Position numbers and translations under genes: made by a program | Shown here: in pieces, positions 9,201 to 15,663 of the stretch | Layout of the letters: each line of letters starts with the position of its first letter | Position numbering within the stretch: position 1 is the stretch's first letter | Origin: a virus | Reading direction: 5' to 3' (one strand) | Virus record (IMG/VR): IMGVR_UViG_3300006924_000191 | Coordinates: 1 to 23,323 of that record | DNA length: 23,323 nt | The notes under the pieces: generated by a model | Told to the model about the DNA's origin: nothing | Database searches by the model: none | Seen by the model: only the letters and a program-made list of their open reading frames with translations

Positions 9201-12200
9201 GTGGATGAGAGATCTCTGATAGGTTGTTGTCAGAACCACATGTGAATGTGAACGATCCTGGCATCAGTTCTACACGATCCCCTGCACTCAAACCATGATT
9301 TGGAATAGTCAGAGTAAATACACCAGTTCCTACGGTGTATGCAACACCAGTTGGAGTCTTGAATTCTTCGATCATCGCTGGATCTGAGAATGTTACTACG
9401 TCATCACGTACCGCACCTTCTGTTGCACGTACGAATGTGTGTGCAGTACCATTTGCATAACCACCCACATTAATAGTGAATGTGGTTTCAGTTGCAGCCT
9501 TGATCTTAATTGGTTTCTTGTTCCACGGATCACTCAGACGAGGATATGCATGTTCAGTCTGATTACCATCTAATGCACATGTGAAGACGATACTTTCTTG
9601 TTCCAGTGCAATGTACTGACCTACTTGTAGGTTATGGACACCGACTGTAACGACCATGTCACCAGTTGCAGTATCATAAGTTGCAGTGGTTGGAGTATAA
9701 GTCTTTTTACGTGTTTCGTTGTATACAGAAACTGAGTTTGGATCTGCCTTATAGAATGTATGGACACCAGTGTATCCACCTGCATCACCAGCATTAACTG
9801 TGATTGTAGTAAGACCAACTGCAGTAATGTCAAGTGGTTTCTTGTAATTGTCTGTGTCACTACGTCTTGGATGTGAGATGACAACGTTATTGGCATCACA
9901 ATAGAAACTAATAGACTCAGGCGCAAACATAACTTGATCATCAGTTGTCAGACTGTGAGTACCGATAGTGACAACCATTTCACCTGTCAAAGGATCGTAT
10001 GTAGCATTCGTTGGAGTATAAGAACGACCAGAACCTTTCATGATATGAATGATTTCGTCGAATGCGTTCCCTGCAGTTCCGATTGCAAAGTTATCATGTA
10101 CCAAGTGATGTACTGAATCTACCTGTGCAGATACGAATGTGTGAACACCAGTATAACCATTTGCATCACCACTTTGGAATGTGATAGATGTCGCATCCGC
10201 TGCAGTGACAACGAATGGTTTGTTATAGTTTGGATCCGCTGGGTTTGGATGTGAGTCCGTACCAATGACACCAGTACTGGTATTTGCACATGAGAATGTA
10301 ATCGCTTCTGGTGCAAGTTTGATAGAGTCACCTACTTCGATATCATGTGTACCAAGTGTAAGTGTAGTAATACCACTTAGTGGATCGTATGTTGCATCAG
10401 TAGGCGTATACTTCGCCTGTGTCATATCTGCAACAAGACCTTTAAGTTCCGACACCGCACCGACTGTTTCAGGCAACTGATCTCCGACTACTTCAGATGC
10501 AGTACCTGCGTAGTAACCAACACCTGTCTGTACAGAGTTCCAGTTGGTTCCCAACATCATGTCTTGTTGTACTGCAGGCAAGATGTACTGTTGAACATCT
10601 CTCTCACATTTTGCACTATCGTAGATGAAGAAGTTGTTGTCAATCCAACCCATCATATAGTCTTGGATGTACTTCTTGTTAGCCTGTAATTGTTTACGTG
10701 CATTTTTCTTGTTCGCATCAATACCAACATCGTCAGAGAATAGAATTCCCTTACCGATAACTTGTACAGCGTTTTCAAGTGCACCTGTGAAACTATGCGC
10801 TCCAGTATAACCACCTGCATCACCTGAGTTGAATGTGATGGTATATGGAGTAATAGATGTTACCTGTAGAGCATTCTTAAACCATTTGTCGGCAGGACGT
10901 GGATGTGAAATAGACACCAACTGAAGTGTAGTAGTATTCGCACACTCATATGTCAAACCGCCTGGAGCAATCTCAATTAAGTCACCCGCTTCGATTCTGT
11001 GGATATCATCGAATGTTACAACAGTCACACCTGTAGCAGGATCATATGTAGATCCAACTGGAGTGTAGCAGTTTTCTGCAAGACGAATACAATCTGCATC
11101 TGCAGACTTGAAGTAATGGATGTTTGTGTATCCACCAGCATTACCAACTTGAAGGACGATAGTTGTCTCTGTTACTTCAAGGATTGGAATCGGTTTCATG
11201 AATGCAGGGTCTGTAGCACGTGGATGAGTGATCTCACCATCTTTACCAGACAATCCACACTCAAATGTGATTGATTCTTTTTCGAGGATGATCTTCTGAT
11301 CTACATGGAGACGGTGTTGACCGATTTCAACTTCCATGATACCAGAAATTGGATCATACTCTACGAATGTAGGTGTATATGTTTTACGTTTTTCTTCCAA
11401 TGCATCAATGATATTATCGAATGCAGAGTCAGAACGAATTGCACCAATGAACGAGTTCGCATCGATGATTTCATTTGTTTGTTCTTTTAGTCTCTTATAT
11501 GCAGCGACTGTTTCGTCACGTTGGTTGTTGATAACCTTTGCAGCAGCGTTCATATAGTACGCATTACCTGCAGTGACAGAGTTGTAGTTCGTATCCAACA
11601 TTAGATCTTGTGCTACTGCAGGCAAGATGTAATCTTGTGTATCACGACGACACGCAATAGAATTGTATGCGAAGAACTCGTCGTTATCTTCGATCCAATC
11701 GATTAATTCGTTTTCAATAAATTTACGGTTGTCTTGAATCTGTTTACGTGCATTGGTATATGCAGTTGCAGTTTCGTTGTTTCCAACTTCTGTGAATACA
11801 ATAGGAGATGCATACTCTTCACCGTTCTCAAGAATGTTCAAGAGTTCGTCATAAGAAGTATTTGCACGTTCTAGAATTTCAGTATTCGCATTTGCAAAGA
11901 TAGTTCCTAGACGACCTTGCAGATATCTGTTTGCACCAGCAGTTTCTTCCAACTGTTCGCCAGGCACAACATAAGAAATTGGTGAACGATAAGTGATACC
12001 AGACAAACGACCCCAATAGTTTGAACCAGTCTGAATGTCTTGTGACAGTTTGTCAAGAATGATACCAGTATCACGATAACATTTCTCTGCGTCATAACCT
12101 TGATATCCAAGTCCACCAGAAGAGGTGTTGGATGTAAGGTAATCGACCATGTCATCAATGATGTTATTAGCGTTCTGAAGAATTGAATCACCGAAGGCAG

Positions 12201-14496
12201 TATTACCACCTGCGTTTAAATCAATCTGTACAGTAGTGTCTCTTGGTGCATAGAACTGTGTAGTTCCTTTTGCCCTCATAGAGATGTCACCAAACTGTGT
12301 ACCTGAGTTGTTGAGTGTAACCTGTCCACCGTTCAATGCGTAGAACGCACAACGTGTGAAGATTGACAATGAACCAATACCGTTAACACCAGCGCCATCA
12401 CGTGCAACGTAACCGATACCGTTCTGTGTACGAGGTGTAAAACCAAATGTCAATAGGTAAGTGTAGAGTGAGTCTGGATCAAGAACACGTCTGTCTGCAA
12501 GCACACAACCACCACCACGTCCCACGAGTGGGTTCGGGAAGTCGTCGATACCGATGACTGCAATGTTACCTGTACCACCTGATTCTGAGATGATTGTATC
12601 ACCTACGTTGATTTCACCTTTTAGGTTACGAACGTAGATACGATCATCTGTTGCAACGTCTGCATCCCAAGACACAAAACCAACTGCACCTGAACCAAAT
12701 ACAATCTCATCACCTTCAGAGAATGTGCCTGAGTGACCAACTTCCATATAGATTTCACGTCCAAGGTCTGCGAGAGTACCTTTAGAGTTAAATGGTTGTA
12801 GTGGTGGTTCAACATCTGCACGAAGGAAGTTTGACAACTGAGAGGAGTCACGAATGTATGGAGATCTTCTTAGTTTAGCGCCAGGACGATATGCAATCGC
12901 AAATCCACCTTCTGGGAAATCGAAGTTATCAACTTTCCAGTTTGTGTATGAGAAACCTTGTACATAACAACCAGAACCTACGAGAACTGCGTTTTCGAAT
13001 TCATAGCCAGGCAACGCTTCGATCACTGTTGCATACTGACCAGAAGTAGATGTCAACGAACAGTCATCTGGAAGGGCGATACCACCTTTTGTGTAGTATG
13101 TGCCAGGCCCACATGAGATGTGAACCGCATTGTTTACATCGTTACGTGAATAAACCCCACCCGCTTTTTCCAATGCGAGTTCTGCAGCACGTTCTAGTGT
13201 ACGAACTGGTTGAAGGACTGTGCCAGGATTTCTGTCATCACCAGAAGACGCTTCAACGTGTACCTTAAGTGCCTTTGCAGTAGTCTTAGAAATCTCATCA
13301 AAGAACTGACGATATGTGATACGTTCTGTCTCACCAGTCTTAACGTTCTTAAGAGCGAACCAAGAGTTTTCATCAATCTTTGGTTCGAACTGGTTGTCGA
13401 GATCCATATCGAAGTCGACAAGATCTGGACGGTTGATTGTCGCATCATTGATTGCAGTATCTTCAATCTTACCACCAGTCATAGTGGATTCGGAGATACC
13501 TGTGTTTGACATTGAAGAAGATTCGATGGTTGCATCAACCAACGAGATGTCTGACAACTCACCAGTGAAGGTAGAGTTGGCAATCACTGAGTCTTTGATA
13601 AGACTATCTTCAAGTGTCGTGTTTGTAAATACGTTATTGTTACCAGTACCGTCTGAGAAATCAGAGTCGATAATGGTCATGGTATTCGCAGTAGAGTTTG
13701 CAAGTGCACCATTGACAAAGGTAGAAGAGTCAATGTCAACGTTATTCGCAGTGGAGTCAGAAATTTCACCAGTAGTGAAAGTTGAGTTCGTCATTGCAAC
13801 GTTGTTTGCAGTACTATCGAATATACCACCGTCTGTGAATGTAGACGATGTGATTGCAATATTGTTGGCAACCGAATCTCTAATGATACCCTGATTAAAC
13901 TCAGAGTTGTCTAGGACAATGTTATTACCAGTGCTGTCTGCGAGAGTACCGTTCTCAAAAGAAGAGTCGGTAATCGAGATATTGTTTGCAGTAGAATCAA
14001 ATAGTGCACCATTAGAAAATGTTGACTCAGTGATTTCTACATTGTTCGCCGTCGAATCAGTAATAGTTGAATCATCAATCGTAGAGTTTACGAGAGTAAC
14101 ATTATTACCGAAGACGGTATCCATTGTACCGTTATCGAAACTAGAGAATGTGATTGTTAGGTTGTTGGCGTTTGAGTCACGTAGATCACCATCATGGAAC
14201 AGGGAGTCATCAATGTCAACACGATTTACATCTGTATCATTGATTGTACCACGATTATATTCGTTATCGTTCATGATGTTGTTGTTCATCACGTTTTCGA
14301 ATATAGTTGTACCAGAGATCTTACCACCAGTAATGGTGATTCGGTCAAATATTTCGTACTGGATCGCCTGAACCAGTTCTTTTCTGGTTATATTCTTTGT
14401 ACCGTCATCACCTTGTACGAGGTTAACGATGACGAATAAGTCTTCCGTCCTCGTATTGGCGCCGGTAATCGAACCTAATTCAGAAATTTTTGACAT
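3205..14496 (-). CDS. Giant modular tail-fibre protein (3763 residues)
   Basis: This very large virion protein is probably a host-recognition fibre. Residues 1-56 look like an adaptor (DLFVIVNLVQGDDG, NITRKELVQAI). Residues 57-360 are about 60 pentapeptide-type repeats. A second adaptor-like motif follows (WFALKNVKTGETERITYR). Residues about 405-755 look like a beta-helix: ASSGDDRNPGT with RTLERAAELA at the start, then GSGCYVQGFSY and a Gly-rich block around GRGGGCVLADRR. Residues about 770-3550 carry two interleaved module families. Residues 3559-3610 hold a WxxG-type module (IYYWNGGAWVND). The end is basic (RTGRIEGRPFTSSVRKLARR). I see no catalytic motif I can name. The frame is open for 11.3 kb. 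The start follows AAAGGT at about 8 bases; the stop is 12 bases before the next gene, sharing TAAAAGGAAAG with its ribosome site. Confidence 0.85.
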   Translation of the reverse strand: MSKISELGSITGANTRTEDLFVIVNLVQGDDGTKNITRKELVQAIQYEIFDRITITGGKISGTTIFENVMNNNIMNDNEYNRGTINDTDVNRVDIDDSLFHDGDLRDSNANNLTITFSSFDNGTMDTVFGNNVTLVNSTIDDSTITDSTANNVEITESTFSNGALFDSTANNISITDSSFENGTLADSTGNNIVLDNSEFNQGIIRDSVANNIAITSSTFTDGGIFDSTANNVAMTNSTFTTGEISDSTANNVDIDSSTFVNGALANSTANTMTIIDSDFSDGTGNNNVFTNTTLEDSLIKDSVIANSTFTGELSDISLVDATIESSSMSNTGISESTMTGGKIEDTAINDATINRPDLVDFDMDLDNQFEPKIDENSWFALKNVKTGETERITYRQFFDEISKTTAKALKVHVEASSGDDRNPGTVLQPVRTLERAAELALEKAGGVYSRNDVNNAVHISCGPGTYYTKGGIALPDDCSLTSTSGQYATVIEALPGYEFENAVLVGSGCYVQGFSYTNWKVDNFDFPEGGFAIAYRPGAKLRRSPYIRDSSQLSNFLRADVEPPLQPFNSKGTLADLGREIYMEVGHSGTFSEGDEIVFGSGAVGFVSWDADVATDDRIYVRNLKGEINVGDTIISESGGTGNIAVIGIDDFPNPLVGRGGGCVLADRRVLDPDSLYTYLLTFGFTPRTQNGIGYVARDGAGVNGIGSLSIFTRCAFYALNGGQVTLNNSGTQFGDISMRAKGTTQFYAPRDTTVQIDLNAGGNTAFGDSILQNANNIIDDMVDYLTSNTSSGGLGYQGYDAEKCYRDTGIILDKLSQDIQTGSNYWGRLSGITYRSPISYVVPGEQLEETAGANRYLQGRLGTIFANANTEILERANTSYDELLNILENGEEYASPIVFTEVGNNETATAYTNARKQIQDNRKFIENELIDWIEDNDEFFAYNSIACRRDTQDYILPAVAQDLMLDTNYNSVTAGNAYYMNAAAKVINNQRDETVAAYKRLKEQTNEIIDANSFIGAIRSDSAFDNIIDALEEKRKTYTPTFVEYDPISGIMEVEIGQHRLHVDQKIILEKESITFECGLSGKDGEITHPRATDPAFMKPIPILEVTETTIVLQVGNAGGYTNIHYFKSADADCIRLAENCYTPVGSTYDPATGVTVVTFDDIHRIEAGDLIEIAPGGLTYECANTTTLQLVSISHPRPADKWFKNALQVTSITPYTITFNSGDAGGYTGAHSFTGALENAVQVIGKGILFSDDVGIDANKKNARKQLQANKKYIQDYMMGWIDNNFFIYDSAKCERDVQQYILPAVQQDMMLGTNWNSVQTGVGYYAGTASEVVGDQLPETVGAVSELKGLVADMTQAKYTPTDATYDPLSGITTLTLGTHDIEVGDSIKLAPEAITFSCANTSTGVIGTDSHPNPADPNYNKPFVVTAADATSITFQSGDANGYTGVHTFVSAQVDSVHHLVHDNFAIGTAGNAFDEIIHIMKGSGRSYTPTNATYDPLTGEMVVTIGTHSLTTDDQVMFAPESISFYCDANNVVISHPRRSDTDNYKKPLDITAVGLTTITVNAGDAGGYTGVHTFYKADPNSVSVYNETRKKTYTPTTATYDTATGDMVVTVGVHNLQVGQYIALEQESIVFTCALDGNQTEHAYPRLSDPWNKKPIKIKAATETTFTINVGGYANGTAHTFVRATEGAVRDDVVTFSDPAMIEEFKTPTGVAYTVGTGVFTLTIPNHGLSAGDRVELMPGSFTFTCGSDNNLSEISHPRPSDPPYRKPLTITATPDINTIQVNVGVGTGGAHTFVRVADNAVAVLRANADEVNAFETLQANRDFLANEVVGYLANTYFTYDSAKCERDTGFLIDAVKRDVLTGSNYNAVYMGKGYRIGTQGADTVVNDQLTETVGAFTWLKQQVSAKISGTAQTRAEAAFDEVIDIVTNGTSAADVINFGDSYVSNDALNTRGIIQSNKAFLQAEITAWLAVEYPSFTYDVAKCERDVGILVDAASYDIQHGSNVASINVARLYFENAVSVLPVEQRHITAEAFQHIANVAKKLARNETVTPTTGNAVTPTSWTNVEYTPTDVTYNPISGIMVIDLGEAHNFVQDDYMIFDPESITLSCGSPVQEIVHPRPTDPVYEKPVRVLATTANTITLDVGDAGGYEEEHGFVSATTGAIKKYFSDFMGQRVEDLVNIVSDSIEEDTLLRLPAEIEPNDIGTAFYQTAAKGTIVGGGSTALEAVVKGGSGGIDGAQGGLISYNVGGPQQAYRTSKFSPFEFGPGNTGYAEEFQTATKLINGLTEKLQTEVTEYINETYNGVGFQQSKCTRDTGYLVDAVSEDILYGGNAATVKAAEAYFINSINLLPEYQYDATQAAFTHLADRAEKVVLETVIEPHFEGAYTPTDVDYDPVEGSMVLTLGAHDILEGDFIWFETEGITFECVNTATSSTVQISHPRAVAGDGYPDPAYLTPWPVKSVDATTVTLTGFNAGGYAGAHTFVSATADAIKHVQYQTVAQNFSGTATSTQVAQRVQDLMLVIANIVDDRTNENIPAVADAPTYTPLRTFARDQIQSNRKFLIEETVAFLNDSYYTYDGDKCFRDTGFLIDAVKWTSPNTPFTGQEYPLVQAATSYLTGTAGATRTRETQISELVGGLRFVKDKLRGIIRKEEKVLSKYDDTYLLEEQLDQGFESIIDMMTNPNANTTPIWSAEGYINGIRARENLQANKAFLQAETTAYIAIVHPSLTYDVAKCERDISHILDAVSWDMQYGAEENGTNVMTVNNARLYFENAVSVLPVDQRGPTADVFQHIATMADNIVRLIGVSKTAGNALDPVTSGLTATSTAHGTKVEELIEIIANAVLADDGIDGLPAMVDNSVFLKSTYPAGGVMYDIIEREKGTMQSAINTYIADNYNGLAYSESKCRRDLGYIIDGISHDLQYDGNWATHKNAEIYFENAINTLPKDQRDPTRRAFMHLGKTMETVLQRLPVEPTISNRFGARFTPTTATYDPLTGIFTAEVGPHALKVGDAIWMADESIVMSCDMGSGAVNHSSPAAHHPYFRKPCPITGVTRTSITMNVGTGGTGNYPHTFVSAEVDALVQVIGNHIPQDFRHLPAVYPERTDLKGEAMKLANMIADAALAEDPSGIPARVSPDTSWVPSNIIASKNLISDISDELATKVVDYVSREWDGLSFPRGKCRRDMGFLVDAASHDVQYETNYASRISAQIYFENGVSVLPEDTRRQTADVYRTMKLLMSDIVQEIDTTNTSITTTAQDISGDPATPTEGTEVVNLIGIVEDVIREDSVAAIPALQEANTAWVSSDLVGANKLIEDNKVELADKLIEFINTEFNVLDYNKSKCRRDVGYLLDAFSYDLNYGGNSASRWNADFYFWNSVYRIPEDQREATAKSYRELGRICKKIVTGDYKGQSLKYDTATEIEANKVEGLANMFYLTQINKDTKELQTLIEPNYDWVEKPFRDAKEVILKKRGPLQYDVVRFVNATYNFVDINLTRRDAGNLLQTIVNDIKFTNPNTGQQGSTKATRTFSQSFFDQKGQQVFPVFNATTPGLRFMGTVADISARNALQSDPNLTLKPNMAWIVSDDANINFYQGTIYYWNGGAWVNDGQNNTDLLYAFYKTWDRMRDFIIANYSPDGAHSAFITALFDDCLKGNVLRPDVLTFGSLVESIAHQFNGGAAGVNRTALPLNFRNLGPATSAISSVLSEDGGRVRWSGADELNNQYFARGLRINGRTGRIEGRPFTSSVRKLARRASNSRAVV
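3667..3822 (-). other. Diverged third copy of the shared small module (giant fibre C-terminus)
   Basis: Residues 3559-3610 of the giant fibre (GTVADISARNALQ, then FYQGTIYYWNGGAWVND) have the same layout as the two closer copies: a Gly-x-x-x-Asp-Val/Ile start, an acidic middle and a W-N/D-G-x-x-W ending. The similarity is weaker and may reflect only a common small fold. Confidence 0.35.
3850..12190 (-). repeat. Array of two interleaved module families (A x9, B x11-12) in the giant fibre
   Basis: Family A is about 100 residues: YTPT..xYDPxSG, a conserved G/x-x-His, S/G-I-T-F-x-Cys, His-Pro-Arg-x-x-Asp-Pro, a TITxNVGDAGGY-like strand and His-x-Phe. Copies begin near residues 1040, 1144, 1363, 1493, 1600, 1713, 2075, 2393 and 2990. 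Family B is about 90-100 residues: ANKxFLxxE, Y-x-x-x-Lys-Cys-x-Arg-Asp-x-Gly, a DAxxxD turn, GSN or GGN, then YFxNxVxxLPxxQR. Its Cys lies near residues 806, 949, 1297, 1852, 1991, 2319, 2589, 2742, 2912, 3186 and 3347; a copy near 3500 has lost the Cys. The order is BBAABAAAABBABABBBABBb. Copies are well diverged, so the duplications are old. Confidence 0.75.
12232..13284 (-). other. Beta-helix-like domain of the giant fibre
   Basis: Residues about 405-755 begin with VEASSGDDRNPGT...RTLERAAELALE, an opening seen in many pectate-lyase-like phage spikes (a Gly-Asp-rich start followed by 'xTLxxAxxxA'). Short turns and strands follow (HISCGPGTYY, GSGCYVQGFSY, SLSIFTRCAFYALNGG, QVTLNNSGTQFGD). 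Acidic residues are scattered, but no catalytic set can be assigned. It could be a binding or polysaccharide-contacting domain. Confidence 0.5.
13417..14328 (-). repeat. Pentapeptide-repeat helix in the giant fibre (about 60 units, 20-residue coils)
   Basis: Residues 57-360 of the giant fibre read as consecutive five-residue units. The best-kept 20-residue coil is DSTANNVEITESTFSNGALF, nearly repeated at least nine times. Bulky residues (A, I, F, L) fall exactly every five positions, with a small residue (S, V, S, G) two places before each. This is the i and i-2 pattern of pentapeptide-repeat proteins, which fold into a four-sided right-handed helix of 20 residues per turn. One unit, GELS, has only four residues. 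In DNA the repeats appear as a 60-base period. Confidence 0.7.
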
Positions 14497-14527
14497 TATA
14501 GTCTACCTTTAGAATTTGTTTTCTTTT

Positions 14528-14535
14528 TATTTATT
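14528..14535 (-). promoter_or_regulatory. T4-late-promoter-like box before the giant fibre gene
   Basis: The minus strand reads AATAAATA, 7 of 8 bases of the T4 late consensus, in the 52-base gap between the S74 fibre stop and the giant fibre start, about 31 bases before the ATG. This is the longest intergenic gap in the window. The downstream ribosome site is AAAGGT about 8 bases before the ATG. It is a short AT-rich match, so it is suggestive only. Confidence 0.33.
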
Positions 14536-14548
14536 AAAGACCATCATA

Positions 14549-15469
14549 TCAATCTTTGGATTTTTCTTCCAGAGCTTCCACCTTATCATTTAATTCTTTA
14601 ATTGCTTGAATAAGCAATGGAATAATGTTATCATAACGAACCGCCAAATGACCTTGTTCACCCATTGGGAAGGTGACGTTAGGTAGAACCTTCTCTACCT
14701 CTTGGGCAATGACCCCTGCAACTCTTTCCTCTGGTTTGTTGATGTAGTTAAAAGTATAACCATTAATCTGTTCTACTTTATCTATTGCACCATCGATTAC
14801 TTCAATGTTATCCTTGAGTCGAATGTCTGAAGCATTGTATGCGGTAACAACATCACCAGTGAAGTAACCATCACCAAGCACCGTTAAGTTACCGTCTATT
14901 TCTGTATCCCCATCGAACACAAGAGCTCCGCCTGGCCCACTGAATGTTCCTGAGTATGATATGTTGTTTGCGTATAAATCGTCTGTGGTTACATCATTTT
15001 GAAATATTGCATTGTTACCTGCATAGTCTGGTGCAGTAACAGTACCTGATGGAGAGATCTTAAACTTTCTGTCACCAGTACCAGTATCTATAATGAAATG
15101 CGCTTGGGATGAATCTTCCATCCCGATATCCCAAGAAATATTTCCATCAGTATATCTTGTTCTACCACCGCCTGCACCGAATGTGAAGGTTGAACAAATT
15201 GCATCTGCTAGTGCGTTGTGAATAGAAGGAGAACCAAGAGTAATACTTCCACCGTTTGTATCTGACTCAATATAATCAGTTGCGACATTTGCAGTTACTA
15301 TCCCTGCAGTGAAGTTACCCAAGAGAGTTGCATTACCAGTCGTTGTGTCACCACCCGCCGAGGCAGTCATCGCTTCAGAACGAATGATACCAGTTAATTC
15401 ATTTGTCTTATCAAACCAGTTCTGGAAGGTTTGGGTTACCGTAATATCGGCTATCGATGGTTTTGCCAT
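14549..15469 (-). CDS. Tail fibre with C-terminal S74 intramolecular chaperone
   Basis: This 306-residue fibre protein ends in a Peptidase_S74 domain, the self-cleaving chaperone that trimerises fibre shafts and tailspikes and is then removed. The domain begins at ASDIRLKDNIE; Ser214 and Lys219 fit the proposed catalytic Ser/Lys pair. It continues with GYTFNYI, VAGVIAQEVEKVLPNV, a Gly-His-Leu-Ala-Val-Arg-Tyr-Asp segment and LLIQAIKELNDKVEAL, which is a C-terminal coiled coil. The cut is expected at or next to Ser214. The N-terminus (MAKPSIADITVTQTFQNWFD) resembles an attachment segment I recall from marine T4-like fibres. Residues 40-212 are Gly/Thr-rich short beta repeats typical of a trimeric shaft (for example TEIDGNLTVLGDGYFTGDVV). 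The start overlaps the stop of the 64-residue gene. The receptor and the fibre type (side, short or long) cannot be told. Confidence 0.82.
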   Translation of the reverse strand: MAKPSIADITVTQTFQNWFDKTNELTGIIRSEAMTASAGGDTTTGNATLLGNFTAGIVTANVATDYIESDTNGGSITLGSPSIHNALADAICSTFTFGAGGGRTRYTDGNISWDIGMEDSSQAHFIIDTGTGDRKFKISPSGTVTAPDYAGNNAIFQNDVTTDDLYANNISYSGTFSGPGGALVFDGDTEIDGNLTVLGDGYFTGDVVTAYNASDIRLKDNIEVIDGAIDKVEQINGYTFNYINKPEERVAGVIAQEVEKVLPNVTFPMGEQGHLAVRYDNIIPLLIQAIKELNDKVEALEEKSKD

Positions 15470-15663
15470 TACTTATTTTCCAATTTTTCTATTTTTTCGC
15501 ACATACGTACAAGAGTTTCTTGTATTTCTAATACATCTGTCTGAAGTTTATCAATCTTGCGATAATAAAGTCTTTCCATTTTATATTTATGCAGGGCCTG
15601 CGCATCCGTATTCAAAATCGCATTCGAGTGTTTGTCCCTTCTGATAGATGCTGGAGAACTCAT
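15469..15663 (-). CDS. Small coiled-coil protein, function unknown
   Basis: This 64-residue protein is wedged between the DUF4815 gene and the S74 fibre gene. Its start overlaps the upstream stop (ATGA) and its TAA overlaps the next start (TAATG). Such tight linkage on both sides supports a real, translationally coupled gene. Residues about 28-64 form an amphipathic, heptad-like stretch rich in Leu, Ile, Glu and Lys (KIDKLQTDVLEIQETLVRM, then CEKIEKLENK), so a coiled coil is predicted. The N-terminus is polar and basic (SSPASIRRDKHSN). The AGAGG upstream is about 12 bases from the ATG, longer than usual, which again points to coupling. It could be an oligomerising adaptor or assembly factor for the neighbouring fibre, but that is inferred only from position and coil. 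Confidence 0.7.
   Translation of the reverse strand: MSSPASIRRDKHSNAILNTDAQALHKYKMERLYYRKIDKLQTDVLEIQETLVRMCEKIEKLENK
15584..15591 (-). promoter_or_regulatory. Possible T4-late-like promoter inside the 64-residue gene
   Basis: The minus strand reads CATAAATA, the same octamer as before gp8. It lies within the coding sequence of the 64-residue gene, about 115 bases before the start of the S74 fibre gene, and could drive that gene. The location inside a gene and the shortness of the motif keep confidence low. Confidence 0.2.

Noticed and set aside
13680-14170. Regular ~60-base repeats resembling a CRISPR or tandem array
   Set aside because: They lie in frame within the giant fibre and encode 20-residue pentapeptide coils; the copies vary and have no separate spacers.
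13316-14371. Plus-strand open frames of 150-190 codons opposite the start of the giant fibre
   Set aside because: They have no ribosome site, are low-complexity, and mirror the minus-strand repeat.
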